Shown here: positions 1-5,055 of the stretch, one piece after another | How the letters are laid out: every line of letters starts with the position of its first letter | Position numbering within the stretch: the first letter of the stretch is position 1 | NCBI GenBank assembly: GCA_036562265.1 | Contig: DATCKS010000580.1 | Span: 1 to 5,055, forward strand | Source: DASVDK01 sp036562265 [NCBI: Thermodesulfobacteriota bacterium] | GTDB taxonomy: Bacteria; DASVDK01 | Length of the DNA stretch: 5,055 nucleotides | Direction of reading: 5' to 3' | Translations under genes and position numbers: made by a program | Notes under the pieces: generated by a model | Told to the model about the DNA's origin: nothing | Database searches by the model: none | Seen by the model: only the letters and a program-made list of their open reading frames with translations

Positions 1-6
1 ATACAT
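1..6 (-). CDS. 5' end of an unidentified gene running off the left edge
   Basis: Only two codons are in the window: an ATG read on the minus strand at 6-4, then TAT (Met-Tyr). The call rests on the signals just upstream. A run of AGGAGGAGG ends five bases before the ATG, and a consensus-like promoter lies upstream of that. It follows the PQQ dehydrogenase gene on the same strand, 57 bases after its stop codon, but appears to have its own promoter, so it need not depend on read-through. Nothing can be said about the product. Confidence 0.6.
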
Positions 7-10
7 GGGT

Positions 11-20
11 TCCTCCTCCT
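11..20 (-). promoter_or_regulatory. strong Shine-Dalgarno for the left-edge gene
   Basis: Read on the minus strand, this is AGGAGGAGGA followed by ACCC and then ATG. It holds two overlapping copies of the full anti-16S complement AGGAGG, the better placed one ending eight bases before the ATG. It is the best ribosome binding site in the window and supports the start at position 6. Confidence 0.7.
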
Positions 21-31
21 AGTTCGACGGC

Positions 32-59
32 ATCATACCGAAAACCCCTCTACGGTCAA
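32..59 (-). promoter_or_regulatory. sigma70-type promoter for the left-edge gene
   Basis: On the minus strand TTGACC (59-54) matches the -35 consensus at 5 of 6 bases, and TATGAT (37-32) matches the -10 consensus at 5 of 6. They are separated by 16 bases. The predicted transcription start is near 24-25, giving a leader of about 18 bases that is mostly the Shine-Dalgarno. The region is clearly more AT-rich than the coding DNA beside it. The -35 box ends five bases after the stop codon of the preceding dehydrogenase gene. No terminator hairpin with a T-run is visible between them, so some read-through is also possible. Confidence 0.6.
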
Positions 60-63
60 GCAC

Positions 64-1188
64 CTAGGGCCGCCGGTAGGCGATCCGGTAGACGGCGTCG
101 GCGGCGTCGTCCGACACCAGGAGGGCGCCGTCTCGGGCCACCAGGACGTCGACGGGCCGGCCCGACGCCCGCCCCCCCTCGAGCCACCCCTCGGCGAAGG
201 GGGTGTAGCTCACGGCCCGGTTCCCCTCGAGCCGCACCAGCGTGACCCGGTACCCGATCGGCCGGCTCCGGTTCCACGAGCCGTGCTCGGCGATGAAGAT
301 CTGGCCCCGGTACTCGGGGGGGAACATGTCCCCCGTGTAGAAGGCCATGCCGAGGCTCGCCACGTGCGGGCCGAGCTTCTGGACGGGCGGCACGAAGTCG
401 CGGCACGGCCGCGAGCCGAACTCGGGGTCGGGGAGGTCCCCCCCGTGGCAGTAGGGGAAGCCGAAGTGCTGGCCGGGCTCGCTCACCCGGTTCAGCTCGT
501 CGGGCGGCTGGTCGTCCCCCAGGAAGTCGCGGCCGTTGTCGGTGAACCAGAGTTCCCCGGTGTCGGGGTGCCAGTCGAAGCCGACCGAGTTGCGGATGCC
601 GCGGGCGACGACCTCCCACGGCCCGCCGCCCGCCGGCATTCGCCGGATCTGGCCGTAGCCATCGGCGTTGCGGTCGCAAACGTTGCACGGGACGCCCACC
701 GACACGTAGAGGTGGCCGTCGGGCCCGAAGGCGATGGTTTTGAAGCCGTGGTGCCGGTCGTCCGGCAGGTCGGTCGTGACGACGGTCGGCTCCGGGGGGT
801 TGGCGAGCCGCGCCTCGATGCCGTCGAACCGGATGATGCGGCCGCGCTCGGCCACGTAGAGCGCGCCGTCCCGGAAGGCGACCCCGTGCGGAGCGGTGAG
901 GCCGCGCGCGACGACCAGGACCTCGTCGCCCCGCCCGTCGCCGTCCCGGTCCGGCACGGCGTAGACGCGCCCCTCGCGCGAGCCGACGTAGAGGGTGCCC
1001 GACGGGCTCATCGCCATCTGCCGCGCGCCGTCGAGCCCCTCGGCGTACACGGTGATGGAGAAGCCGGGCGGCAGGCGGACGCCGGCGATCGCCGGCGGGG
1101 GCAAGACGGTCAGGCGCGGCGTCCCCACCGCCACGCCCGCGATGGCCGCGGCGGAGACGCCGAGGGTGAAGAATCGGCTCCTGGTCAC
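64..1188 (-). CDS. PQQ-dependent sugar dehydrogenase (sorbosone dehydrogenase-like)
   Basis: A 374-residue beta-propeller dehydrogenase of the soluble glucose/sorbosone dehydrogenase type. Such enzymes oxidise sugars or other alcohols and aldehydes with PQQ and pass electrons to a separate acceptor. A basic N-terminus (R3, R5) followed by a hydrophobic run at about 6-22 suggests export or a membrane tether. The repeating blades carry family motifs: a GFSITVYAEGL opening at 42-52, a Ca-loop-like DRDGDG at 80-85, the active-site-type His pair H146-H147 before GFKTIAFGPDG, RNSVGFDWHP at 199-208, TDNGRD at 216-221, FGFPYC at 242-247, and EHGSWNRS at 301-308. Four cysteines (168, 171, 247, 262) may form disulfides. 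There is no CxxCH, so no haem c domain. The GTG start is chosen because AAGGAG lies eight bases upstream and the signal-like segment begins there; the frame stays open far upstream, but that translation is low-complexity and reads antisense to the next gene. The substrate is unknown. Family confidence is high. Confidence 0.9.
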   Translation of the reverse strand: MTRSRFFTLGVSAAAIAGVAVGTPRLTVLPPPAIAGVRLPPGFSITVYAEGLDGARQMAMSPSGTLYVGSREGRVYAVPDRDGDGRGDEVLVVARGLTAPHGVAFRDGALYVAERGRIIRFDGIEARLANPPEPTVVTTDLPDDRHHGFKTIAFGPDGHLYVSVGVPCNVCDRNADGYGQIRRMPAGGGPWEVVARGIRNSVGFDWHPDTGELWFTDNGRDFLGDDQPPDELNRVSEPGQHFGFPYCHGGDLPDPEFGSRPCRDFVPPVQKLGPHVASLGMAFYTGDMFPPEYRGQIFIAEHGSWNRSRPIGYRVTLVRLEGNRAVSYTPFAEGWLEGGRASGRPVDVLVARDGALLVSDDAADAVYRIAYRRP

Positions 1189-1196
1189 GCGCTCGT

Positions 1197-1202
1197 CTCC
1201 TT
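1197..1202 (-). promoter_or_regulatory. Shine-Dalgarno fixing the dehydrogenase start
   Basis: Minus-strand AAGGAG lies eight bases before the GTG at 1188, with a second purine run (GAGGAGAG) just upstream. This decides for the short 374-residue form over the long open frame that extends to 1737. Confidence 0.65.
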
Positions 1203-1234
1203 CTCTCCTCGTGGTGACGCGGTATGCTCGACGT

Positions 1235-1239
1235 GGAGG
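1235..1239 (+). promoter_or_regulatory. Shine-Dalgarno for the membrane protein gene
   Basis: GGAGG is followed by six bases and then the ATG at 1246. It sits in the 57-base divergent gap with the dehydrogenase gene. That gap has no convincing -35/-10 pair in either direction, so the promoters may lie partly inside the opposing coding regions or be of a type I cannot recognise. Confidence 0.6.
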
Positions 1240-1245
1240 TGCCCC

Positions 1246-1854
1246 ATGCGCCTCGCGACCGATCGGCCGCCGTCCCCGGACGACTCCACGGTGGTCGCCA
1301 TCGCGATCAGCACCTGGTTCGTCGCCGCCCTCGTCGCCGGGGCAGCCGGTTTCCTCGCCGCCCAGCCGCCCCCTTTCCCGCAGGCCGTCCTCGTCGCCGT
1401 CACCCTCGCGTTCCTCGCCGCGCTCAGGTTCTGGCCGGCCTTCCGCACCTGGGCCGCAACGGTCGACCTCCGCATCCTCGTCCTGGTCCACGCCTCCCGG
1501 CTCGTCGGGATCTACCTCCTGTTCCTCGGGGCGCGGGGCGAGTTGCCGGCGAGCTGGGCCGTGCCCGCCGGGTGGGGCGACATCGCCGTCGCGCTCCTGG
1601 CGCTGGCGCTCGTCCTGTTCGTGCCGCTCGAGCGGGGGGCGGGACGGGCCGCGCTCCTCGTCTGGAACGTCCTCGGCCTCGCCGACATCCTCGCGGTCGT
1701 CGTCGGCGCGTCGCGGATCGCGCTGGCCGACCCGCACGCGATGCGGGCGCTCCTCTGGCTACCGCTCTCGCTCCTGCCGACCTTCCTCGTGCCGCTCGTC
1801 ATCGTCACCCATCTCCTCCTCTTCGGTCGGCTCCTGGCGGGGTGGCGGCGCTGA
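1246..1854 (+). CDS. Six-helix integral membrane protein of unknown function
   Basis: A 202-residue protein I cannot assign to a named family. About six hydrophobic helices are visible, at roughly 14-39, 44-63, 75-96, 109-128, 136-156 and 166-197, the last being long. No soluble domain or signal peptide is present. Several polar residues sit in or beside the helices: H82 and R85 in helix 3, a PAGWGDI stretch at 107-113 leading into helix 4, N141 and D147 in helix 5, and H189 in helix 6. The pattern R-x2-G-x2-Y, then G-x-LP-x2-WA-x-PAGWGDI, looks like a conserved signature and recalls unnamed bacterial membrane proteins I have seen, but I cannot attach a function. The ATG is supported by GGAGG six bases upstream. 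The upstream frame is open to 283 only because it runs antisense through the dehydrogenase gene. The 3' end overlaps the convergent phospholipase D-family gene by 50 bases. Confidence 0.85.
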   Translation: MRLATDRPPSPDDSTVVAIAISTWFVAALVAGAAGFLAAQPPPFPQAVLVAVTLAFLAALRFWPAFRTWAATVDLRILVLVHASRLVGIYLLFLGARGELPASWAVPAGWGDIAVALLALALVLFVPLERGAGRAALLVWNVLGLADILAVVVGASRIALADPHAMRALLWLPLSLLPTFLVPLVIVTHLLLFGRLLAGWRR

Positions 1855-3325
1855 CGTCGGCACGCTGCGCCTCCCGGCCCTGCCGGCTGAGGCGATAGGC
1901 GCGCACGAGGAGCGCGATGCCGATCCAGCCGCCGAGGAGCACCGTGGGGGCGACGATCAGCTCGGGGAGGGCCACGGCGACGGCGGCGAGCGCGACGCAG
2001 GCCGCGCCGGCCGCCGCCGTGACGCGTGCCTCGGCGGGGCCGAGCGTGCGCCGGTCGGCGATGGCGGCCCCGACCGTGTTGCCGATCCGGATGGCGCCGG
2101 CGGCCACCCGGCTCGCGCTACCGGCCGCGCCGAGGCGGCGCGGCCGGCTGCGGTGGACGGCGCCCGGCACCTGGATCCTGTGCCTCGGCCCGAGCACGAT
2201 CTCGGTCGCGCGCGAGAGGTCGTCGAGGTACATCTGCTCCATCGCCCGCGCGAACGCCTCGTCCTCGATCGCCACGTCCAGCTCCCAGTTGCCGAGCCAG
2301 CTCGCGATGTTCAGGTTGGAGGAGCCGACGCGCGCCCACCGGCCGTCGGTCACGGCCGACTTGGCGTGCAGCATCGGGCCGTTCCACTCGAAGACCCGCA
2401 CGCCGGCCTCGAGGAGCGCCCGGTAGCCGGCGCGCGTGAGGTGCCTGACGAGCGGCACGTCGCTCAGGCCGGGCACGAGGAGCCGGACGTCCACGCCGTC
2501 GCGGGCCGCTGCGGCCAACGCCTGCACGTACGTGGCGGTGGCCACGAAGTAGGCGTCGGTCACCCAGAGGGTCTTGCGCGCGAAGGCCGCCACGAGCTGA
2601 TCGAGGCGGTAGAGCCCCGCCGTGTACGGCGTGCTCGCGATGACGCGCATCGCCACGTCCCCCTCGGCGGGGATCTCGGACTCGTCCGGCAGGTCCGACT
2701 CGGGCAGCGGGTCGCCGGCCGCGCCCCAGGTCTGCGCGAAGGCCCGCTCGATGGCCGCCACGGCCGGCCCCCTGACCTCGACGCCGGTGTCGCGCCACGG
2801 CTCGAGACCCCGCGCCGGGTCGCCGACCCACATGCGGCCGACGCACAGGCCGGTCACGAAGCCGATCCGGCCGTCGACCGCGAGCATCTTGCGATGGTCG
2901 CGCGAGAGCCAGCCCAGGGGGCTGTCGAGCCGCGGCGGGTTGAAGACCCGCACCTCGGCACCGGCGTCCCGCATGATCCGCCAGAGCGCGCGCGACGACT
3001 TGCCGAGCGCGCCGACGAAGTCGTAGAGGACGCGCACGCGGACTCCCGCCCTGGCGCGCTCGGCGAGCGCCTCGGCGAAGCGGCGGCCGATCGCGTCGTC
3101 GTGGATGATGTAGCTCTCGAAGTGGATCGTCCGGCGGGCGCCGGCGATGGCCTCGAGCCAGGCCGGGTAGTTCTCGGCGGCGTCCTTGAGGAGGCGGACG
3201 CGGTTGCCCGGAACCAGCGGCGCGCCGGCGGCGCGCGAGAAGGCCTGGTCGGCGATCTGCCTGAGCGGCGCGACCGGATCGGACGATGTCGGGGCGAAGG
3301 TGGCGCTCACGCCGCAACGGTACAC
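1805..3325 (-). CDS. Phospholipase D / cardiolipin synthase family protein with C-terminal membrane anchor
   Basis: A 506-residue protein with two HKD catalytic motifs: HRKMLAVD at 144-151, and HAKSAVTD at 320-327 followed by GSSNLN at 334-339. Enzymes of this kind form a covalent phosphohistidine intermediate; bacterial members mostly make cardiolipin or related lipids by transphosphatidylation. The family entry block [11 protein letters not shown] (37-46) and FESYII (69-74) are also present. A basic linker at about 380-435 is followed by two hydrophobic segments at about 436-456 and 457-475 and a polar tail. This differs from ClsA-type synthases, whose membrane segments are N-terminal. The start is GTG at 3325; another GTG five codons later (3310) is equally possible, as neither has a good ribosome binding site. 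The gene lies 39 bases after the DNA glycosylase stop codon on the same strand, so cotranscription is likely. Cardiolipin synthase is the best guess; a different transphosphatidylase or a phospholipase is not excluded. Confidence 0.9.
   Translation of the reverse strand: MYRCGVSATFAPTSSDPVAPLRQIADQAFSRAAGAPLVPGNRVRLLKDAAENYPAWLEAIAGARRTIHFESYIIHDDAIGRRFAEALAERARAGVRVRVLYDFVGALGKSSRALWRIMRDAGAEVRVFNPPRLDSPLGWLSRDHRKMLAVDGRIGFVTGLCVGRMWVGDPARGLEPWRDTGVEVRGPAVAAIERAFAQTWGAAGDPLPESDLPDESEIPAEGDVAMRVIASTPYTAGLYRLDQLVAAFARKTLWVTDAYFVATATYVQALAAAARDGVDVRLLVPGLSDVPLVRHLTRAGYRALLEAGVRVFEWNGPMLHAKSAVTDGRWARVGSSNLNIASWLGNWELDVAIEDEAFARAMEQMYLDDLSRATEIVLGPRHRIQVPGAVHRSRPRRLGAAGSASRVAAGAIRIGNTVGAAIADRRTLGPAEARVTAAAGAACVALAAVAVALPELIVAPTVLLGGWIGIALLVRAYRLSRQGREAQRADVSAATPPGADRRGGDG
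1868..1894 (+). terminator. strong GC-rich hairpin, possible terminator without a T-run
   Basis: CGCCTC (1868-1873) pairs with GAGGCG (1889-1894), and CCGGC (1874-1878) pairs with GCCGG (1882-1886). This gives an 11-bp stem with a CCT loop and a two-base bulge. It starts 13 bases after the membrane protein stop codon, where a terminator would be expected. No T-rich tract follows, so intrinsic termination is uncertain. It also lies inside the opposite-strand phospholipase D-family coding sequence, near that protein's C-terminus. Confidence 0.35.
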
Positions 3326-3364
3326 GCCACCCGGGCGGTCGGCAAGGCTCGACGGTCGCTCCGG

Positions 3365-4108
3365 TCAGCGGTGCGAGGTGACGCCCACCTGCCGGCACCA
3401 CTCGAGCACCGGGCAGGTGGAGCAGCGCGGCCGAACCCCGGTGCAGACGTGCTTGCCGAACGGGACGAGGAGCCGGTTGATCTCGATCCAGTAGCGCCGC
3501 GGCAGCACCCGTTCGAGCGCCGCCATGGTCCGGACCGGTGTCGGCGCCGCCACGAGCCCCCACCGGTTGGTCACCCGGTGCACGTGGACGTCGACGGCGA
3601 TGCGCGCCTCGCCGCAGGCGATGCCGAGCGCCAGGTTGGCGCACTTCGGCCCGACGCCGGGGAGCGAGCGGAGCAGGTCGCCGTCGCAGGGGAGGGCGCC
3701 GCCGTGCTCGCGCACGGCGCGTTCGGCGATCGCGTGGATCTGGCGCGCCTTGGCCTCGTGGAAGGTGCACGGGCGGATCAGGGCCTCGATCCCCCCGACC
3801 CCGAGGCGCCGCACCGCCTCCGGCGTGGGGGCCGCGTCGAGCAGGCGCAGCGCCGCCGGCAGGCTGACCTCGTCGCGCGTCCGGATGGAGACGAGACAGC
3901 CCGCGATCTGGGCGAAGACCGACCCGTGGCCCCGGTCCCTGAGGGCGAACATGGCGGCGTCGGGGAGGCCGCGCACGGCCGAACGGAGCCGGGCGAACAT
4001 CGCGTCGAGATCGAACGGGCGCTTCGGGTCTGCCGGCACGCTCGAGGGCGCATGCGGCTTCGGGGCCAATGCCGGCCGGGCTTTCCCCCTTGACCTGCCG
4101 GCCGGCAT
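3365..4108 (-). CDS. nth: Endonuclease III-type DNA glycosylase/AP lyase with [4Fe-4S] cluster
   Basis: A 247-residue base-excision-repair enzyme that removes oxidised pyrimidines and cleaves at the resulting abasic site. The helix-hairpin-helix is LPGVGPKCANLAL (149-161), with K155 matching the catalytic lysine of E. coli Nth (K120). D173 in AVDVHVHR matches the catalytic aspartate (D138). Cysteines 222, 229, 232 and 238 have the exact C-x6-C-x2-C-x5-C spacing of the Fe-S loop. Wording such as GVGPK, VHVHRVTNRW and WIEINRLLVPFG is closer to eukaryotic NTHL1 than to E. coli Nth as I remember them. The helix that usually reads SxQxxD reads SIRTRD (74-79), so the DNA-inserting glutamine is missing. 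The ATG at 4108 has only a distant GAGG (11 bases). A GTG at 4039 (V24) is a possible alternative that would remove a proline/basic-rich leader with no homology to Nth that I can see. The gene is probably transcribed together with the phospholipase D-family gene downstream. Confidence 0.92.
   Translation of the reverse strand: MPAGRSRGKARPALAPKPHAPSSVPADPKRPFDLDAMFARLRSAVRGLPDAAMFALRDRGHGSVFAQIAGCLVSIRTRDEVSLPAALRLLDAAPTPEAVRRLGVGGIEALIRPCTFHEAKARQIHAIAERAVREHGGALPCDGDLLRSLPGVGPKCANLALGIACGEARIAVDVHVHRVTNRWGLVAAPTPVRTMAALERVLPRRYWIEINRLLVPFGKHVCTGVRPRCSTCPVLEWCRQVGVTSHR
4069..4108. repeat. 11-bp perfect inverted repeat across the nth start codon
   Basis: ATGCCGGCCGG (4069-4079) and its exact complement CCGGCCGGCAT (4098-4108) flank an 18-base spacer. 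The right arm contains the nth ATG (minus strand). The right arm is also the centre of a 12-base palindrome, TGCCGGCCGGCA (4096-4107), and TGCCGGCCGG occurs as a direct repeat at 4070-4079 and 4096-4105. The spacer holds the TTGACC box of the possible plus-strand promoter and, read on the minus strand, AAGGGGGAAAG. It could be an operator shared by the two divergent genes or an RNA hairpin masking the nth start. Both are inference, and chance repetition in GC-rich coding DNA is possible. Confidence 0.45.
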
Positions 4109-4118
4109 GACGTAGAGA
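4090..4118 (+). promoter_or_regulatory. weak candidate promoter for the acyltransferase gene
   Basis: TTGACC (4090-4095) matches the -35 consensus at 5 of 6 bases, the same box as in the left-edge promoter. After a 17-base spacer comes TAGAGA (4113-4118), which matches the -10 consensus at only 3 of 6. The predicted transcription start would fall at or next to the ATG at 4124, implying a leaderless or nearly leaderless message. The box lies within the 5' coding part of nth because the divergent gap is only 15 bases. Alternatively GAGAG at 4115-4119 serves as a weak ribosome binding site for a longer transcript. Confidence 0.3.
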
Positions 4119-4123
4119 GCCTC

Positions 4124-5047
4124 ATGGCCAGCCGCTCGTTACCCCTCCCGCGGTCGCTCCGTCGACGGATCCTCTACCCGTTCCTGGCCGGCAGCGCGGC
4201 CGTGCTCGCCCGCGTGCCGCCTCGCCTGGCCTACGCCGTCACCGACCGCCTGGCCGACGCGGCCTATCGCCTCCTGCCTCGCGAACGGGCGCGGATGGCC
4301 GCGCACCTCGCCATCGCCTTCCCGGAGCGGACGGAGGCCGAGCGGGCCGCGATCGCCCGCGAGACCTTCCGGCACTTCGGGCGGGTCTTCGTCGACGCGG
4401 CGCGGCTCCCCGCCATGACGGCGGATGAGATGGCCGAGTGGGTGCGCTTCCACGACCCGACCGGCGTCCTCGAGACCGTGCGGCGCCGCGGCCAGGGCGC
4501 GCTCGGGATCACGGCCCACCTGGGTCACTGGGAACTGCTCGTCGCCTGCCTCTCGCGCCGCGGCATGCCGTGCAAGGCGATCGCGAAGCGGCTCAGGGAC
4601 GAGCGGCTCCACGAGATGGTGGTGGCGATGCGGGCGGCGTCGGGCGTCGGGACGATCACGCGCGACGAGGGCGCGCGCCCCCTCCTGCGGGCCCTGCGCG
4701 AGGGCTTCACGCTCGGGCTCCTGATCGATCAGGACACCGACGTCGACGGCGAGTTCGTGCCCTTCTTCGGCCGGCCCGCCTTCACGACGCGGGCCCCCGG
4801 CGTCCTCCACCTCGCCACCGGCGCGCCGGTCTTCACCGCCTTCTGCGTCCGCGCCGACGACGGCCGGTACGACGTGCACGTGGAGCCGATCCTCCCCGAG
4901 GTCCCCCGCGGCCTCACCGGCGAGGCGAAGGCGGCCGCCGCGCGCGCCATCCTGGTCGAGGCCACGCGGCGCATCGAGGCGGCCGTCCGCCGCTACCCCA
5001 CCCAGTGGGTCTGGTGGCACCCCCGCTGGAAGACGCAGCCCACCTAG
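4124..5047 (+). CDS. LpxL/HtrB-like lysophospholipid (lipid A) acyltransferase
   Basis: A 307-residue inner-membrane acyltransferase, close to the usual length of about 300 for LpxL/LpxM proteins. These transfer a fatty acyl chain to the acyloxyacyl position of a lipid A precursor on the cytoplasmic face. A basic stretch (R10-R15) precedes one hydrophobic helix at about 16-39. The HX4E catalytic motif is HLGHWE (H132, E137) in the block GITAHLGHWELL. Further family marks are LLIDQD (199-204), VPFFGRPAFTTRAPG (212-226) and the C-terminal YPTQWVWWHPRWK (291-303). The protein appears complete, ending eight bases before the window edge. The start is ATG, with only a weak GAGAG four bases away. 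It is divergent from nth across 15 bases. The acyl donor and the acceptor (lipid A, phosphatidylinositol mannoside or ornithine-type lipid) cannot be told from sequence; lipid A is most likely in a diderm. Confidence 0.9.
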   Translation: MASRSLPLPRSLRRRILYPFLAGSAAVLARVPPRLAYAVTDRLADAAYRLLPRERARMAAHLAIAFPERTEAERAAIARETFRHFGRVFVDAARLPAMTADEMAEWVRFHDPTGVLETVRRRGQGALGITAHLGHWELLVACLSRRGMPCKAIAKRLRDERLHEMVVAMRAASGVGTITRDEGARPLLRALREGFTLGLLIDQDTDVDGEFVPFFGRPAFTTRAPGVLHLATGAPVFTAFCVRADDGRYDVHVEPILPEVPRGLTGEAKAAAARAILVEATRRIEAAVRRYPTQWVWWHPRWKTQPT

Positions 5048-5055
5048 CGCACATC

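Noticed and set aside
19-36. A tiny leader ORF (ATG ATG CCG TCG AAC TAG, minus strand) before the left-edge gene
   Set aside because: Its start codons overlap or directly follow the -10 box, upstream of the predicted transcription start, so it would not be in the message.
28-40. A hairpin CGG-TATGATG-CCG as a terminator for the dehydrogenase gene
   Set aside because: The stem is only three base pairs with no T-run, and it is better explained by the -10 box.
565-690. The dehydrogenase CxxC (residues 168-171) as a haem c site
   Set aside because: The residue after the second cysteine is Asp, not His, so the CxxCH haem-binding motif is absent.
1212-1228. A sigma54-like promoter (GG ... GC) in the dehydrogenase/membrane-protein gap
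   Set aside because: The GG and GC pairs are one base too far apart and the surrounding bases match poorly. The TATGCT here also has no fitting -35 box and would start transcription inside the Shine-Dalgarno.
283-1245. A long in-frame N-terminal extension of the membrane protein, back to 283
   Set aside because: It is antisense to the well-supported dehydrogenase and of biased composition, and a good ribosome binding site marks the ATG at 1246.
1189-1737. An N-terminal extension of the dehydrogenase to 1737
   Set aside because: The added residues are almost all charged or G/P and read antisense to the membrane protein. The export-type segment and Shine-Dalgarno place the start at 1188.
995-4093. 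A 1032-codon open frame on the plus strand running through three genes
   Set aside because: It is antisense to the phospholipase D-family and glycosylase genes and out of frame with the membrane protein. Its translation is low-complexity (S/R/P/G-rich, then H/R/D/A-rich) with no motifs, which is typical shadow coding in very GC-rich DNA.

Overview
The window is a gene-dense, very GC-rich stretch of bacterial chromosome with no phage, IS, CRISPR or RNA-gene signal. It holds five complete protein genes and the first two codons of a sixth. The lipid A-type acyltransferase gene and a predicted exported PQQ-type dehydrogenase point to a diderm (Gram-negative) bacterium. The strong G/C bias at third codon positions and the two GTG starts fit a high-GC lineage. 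Soil or subsurface groups such as Rokubacteria/Methylomirabilota, Binatia or other deltaproteobacteria-like phyla are possible, but the sequence alone does not decide between them.

Layout, left to right. (a) Positions 1-63 hold a well-formed promoter, a very strong ribosome binding site and a start codon, all on the minus strand and reading off the left edge. (b) 64-1188 minus: a PQQ-dependent sugar (sorbosone-type) dehydrogenase with an N-terminal export signal. (c) 1246-1854 plus: an unrecognised six-helix membrane protein, divergent from (b) across 57 bases. (d) 1805-3325 minus: a two-HKD phospholipase D/cardiolipin-synthase family enzyme with a membrane anchor at its C-terminus. Its 3' end overlaps the 3' end of (c) by 50 bases. 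(e) 3365-4108 minus: an endonuclease III-type DNA glycosylase with a [4Fe-4S] cluster, 39 bases upstream of (d) and probably cotranscribed with it. (f) 4124-5047 plus: an LpxL/HtrB-like lysophospholipid acyltransferase, divergent from (e) with only 15 bases between the start codons.

The genes do not form one obvious pathway. Two act on membrane lipids (the phospholipase D-family enzyme and the acyltransferase), one repairs oxidised bases, and one oxidises sugars or other alcohols/aldehydes, probably outside the cytoplasm. I do not see an undescribed multi-gene system. The points most worth a second look are the left-edge expression signal, an 11-bp inverted repeat enclosing the glycosylase start codon and a -35-like box, the convergent coding overlap with a nearby strong hairpin, the C-terminal anchor of the phospholipase D enzyme, and the unusual glycosylase motif in place of the usual Ser-x-Gln.
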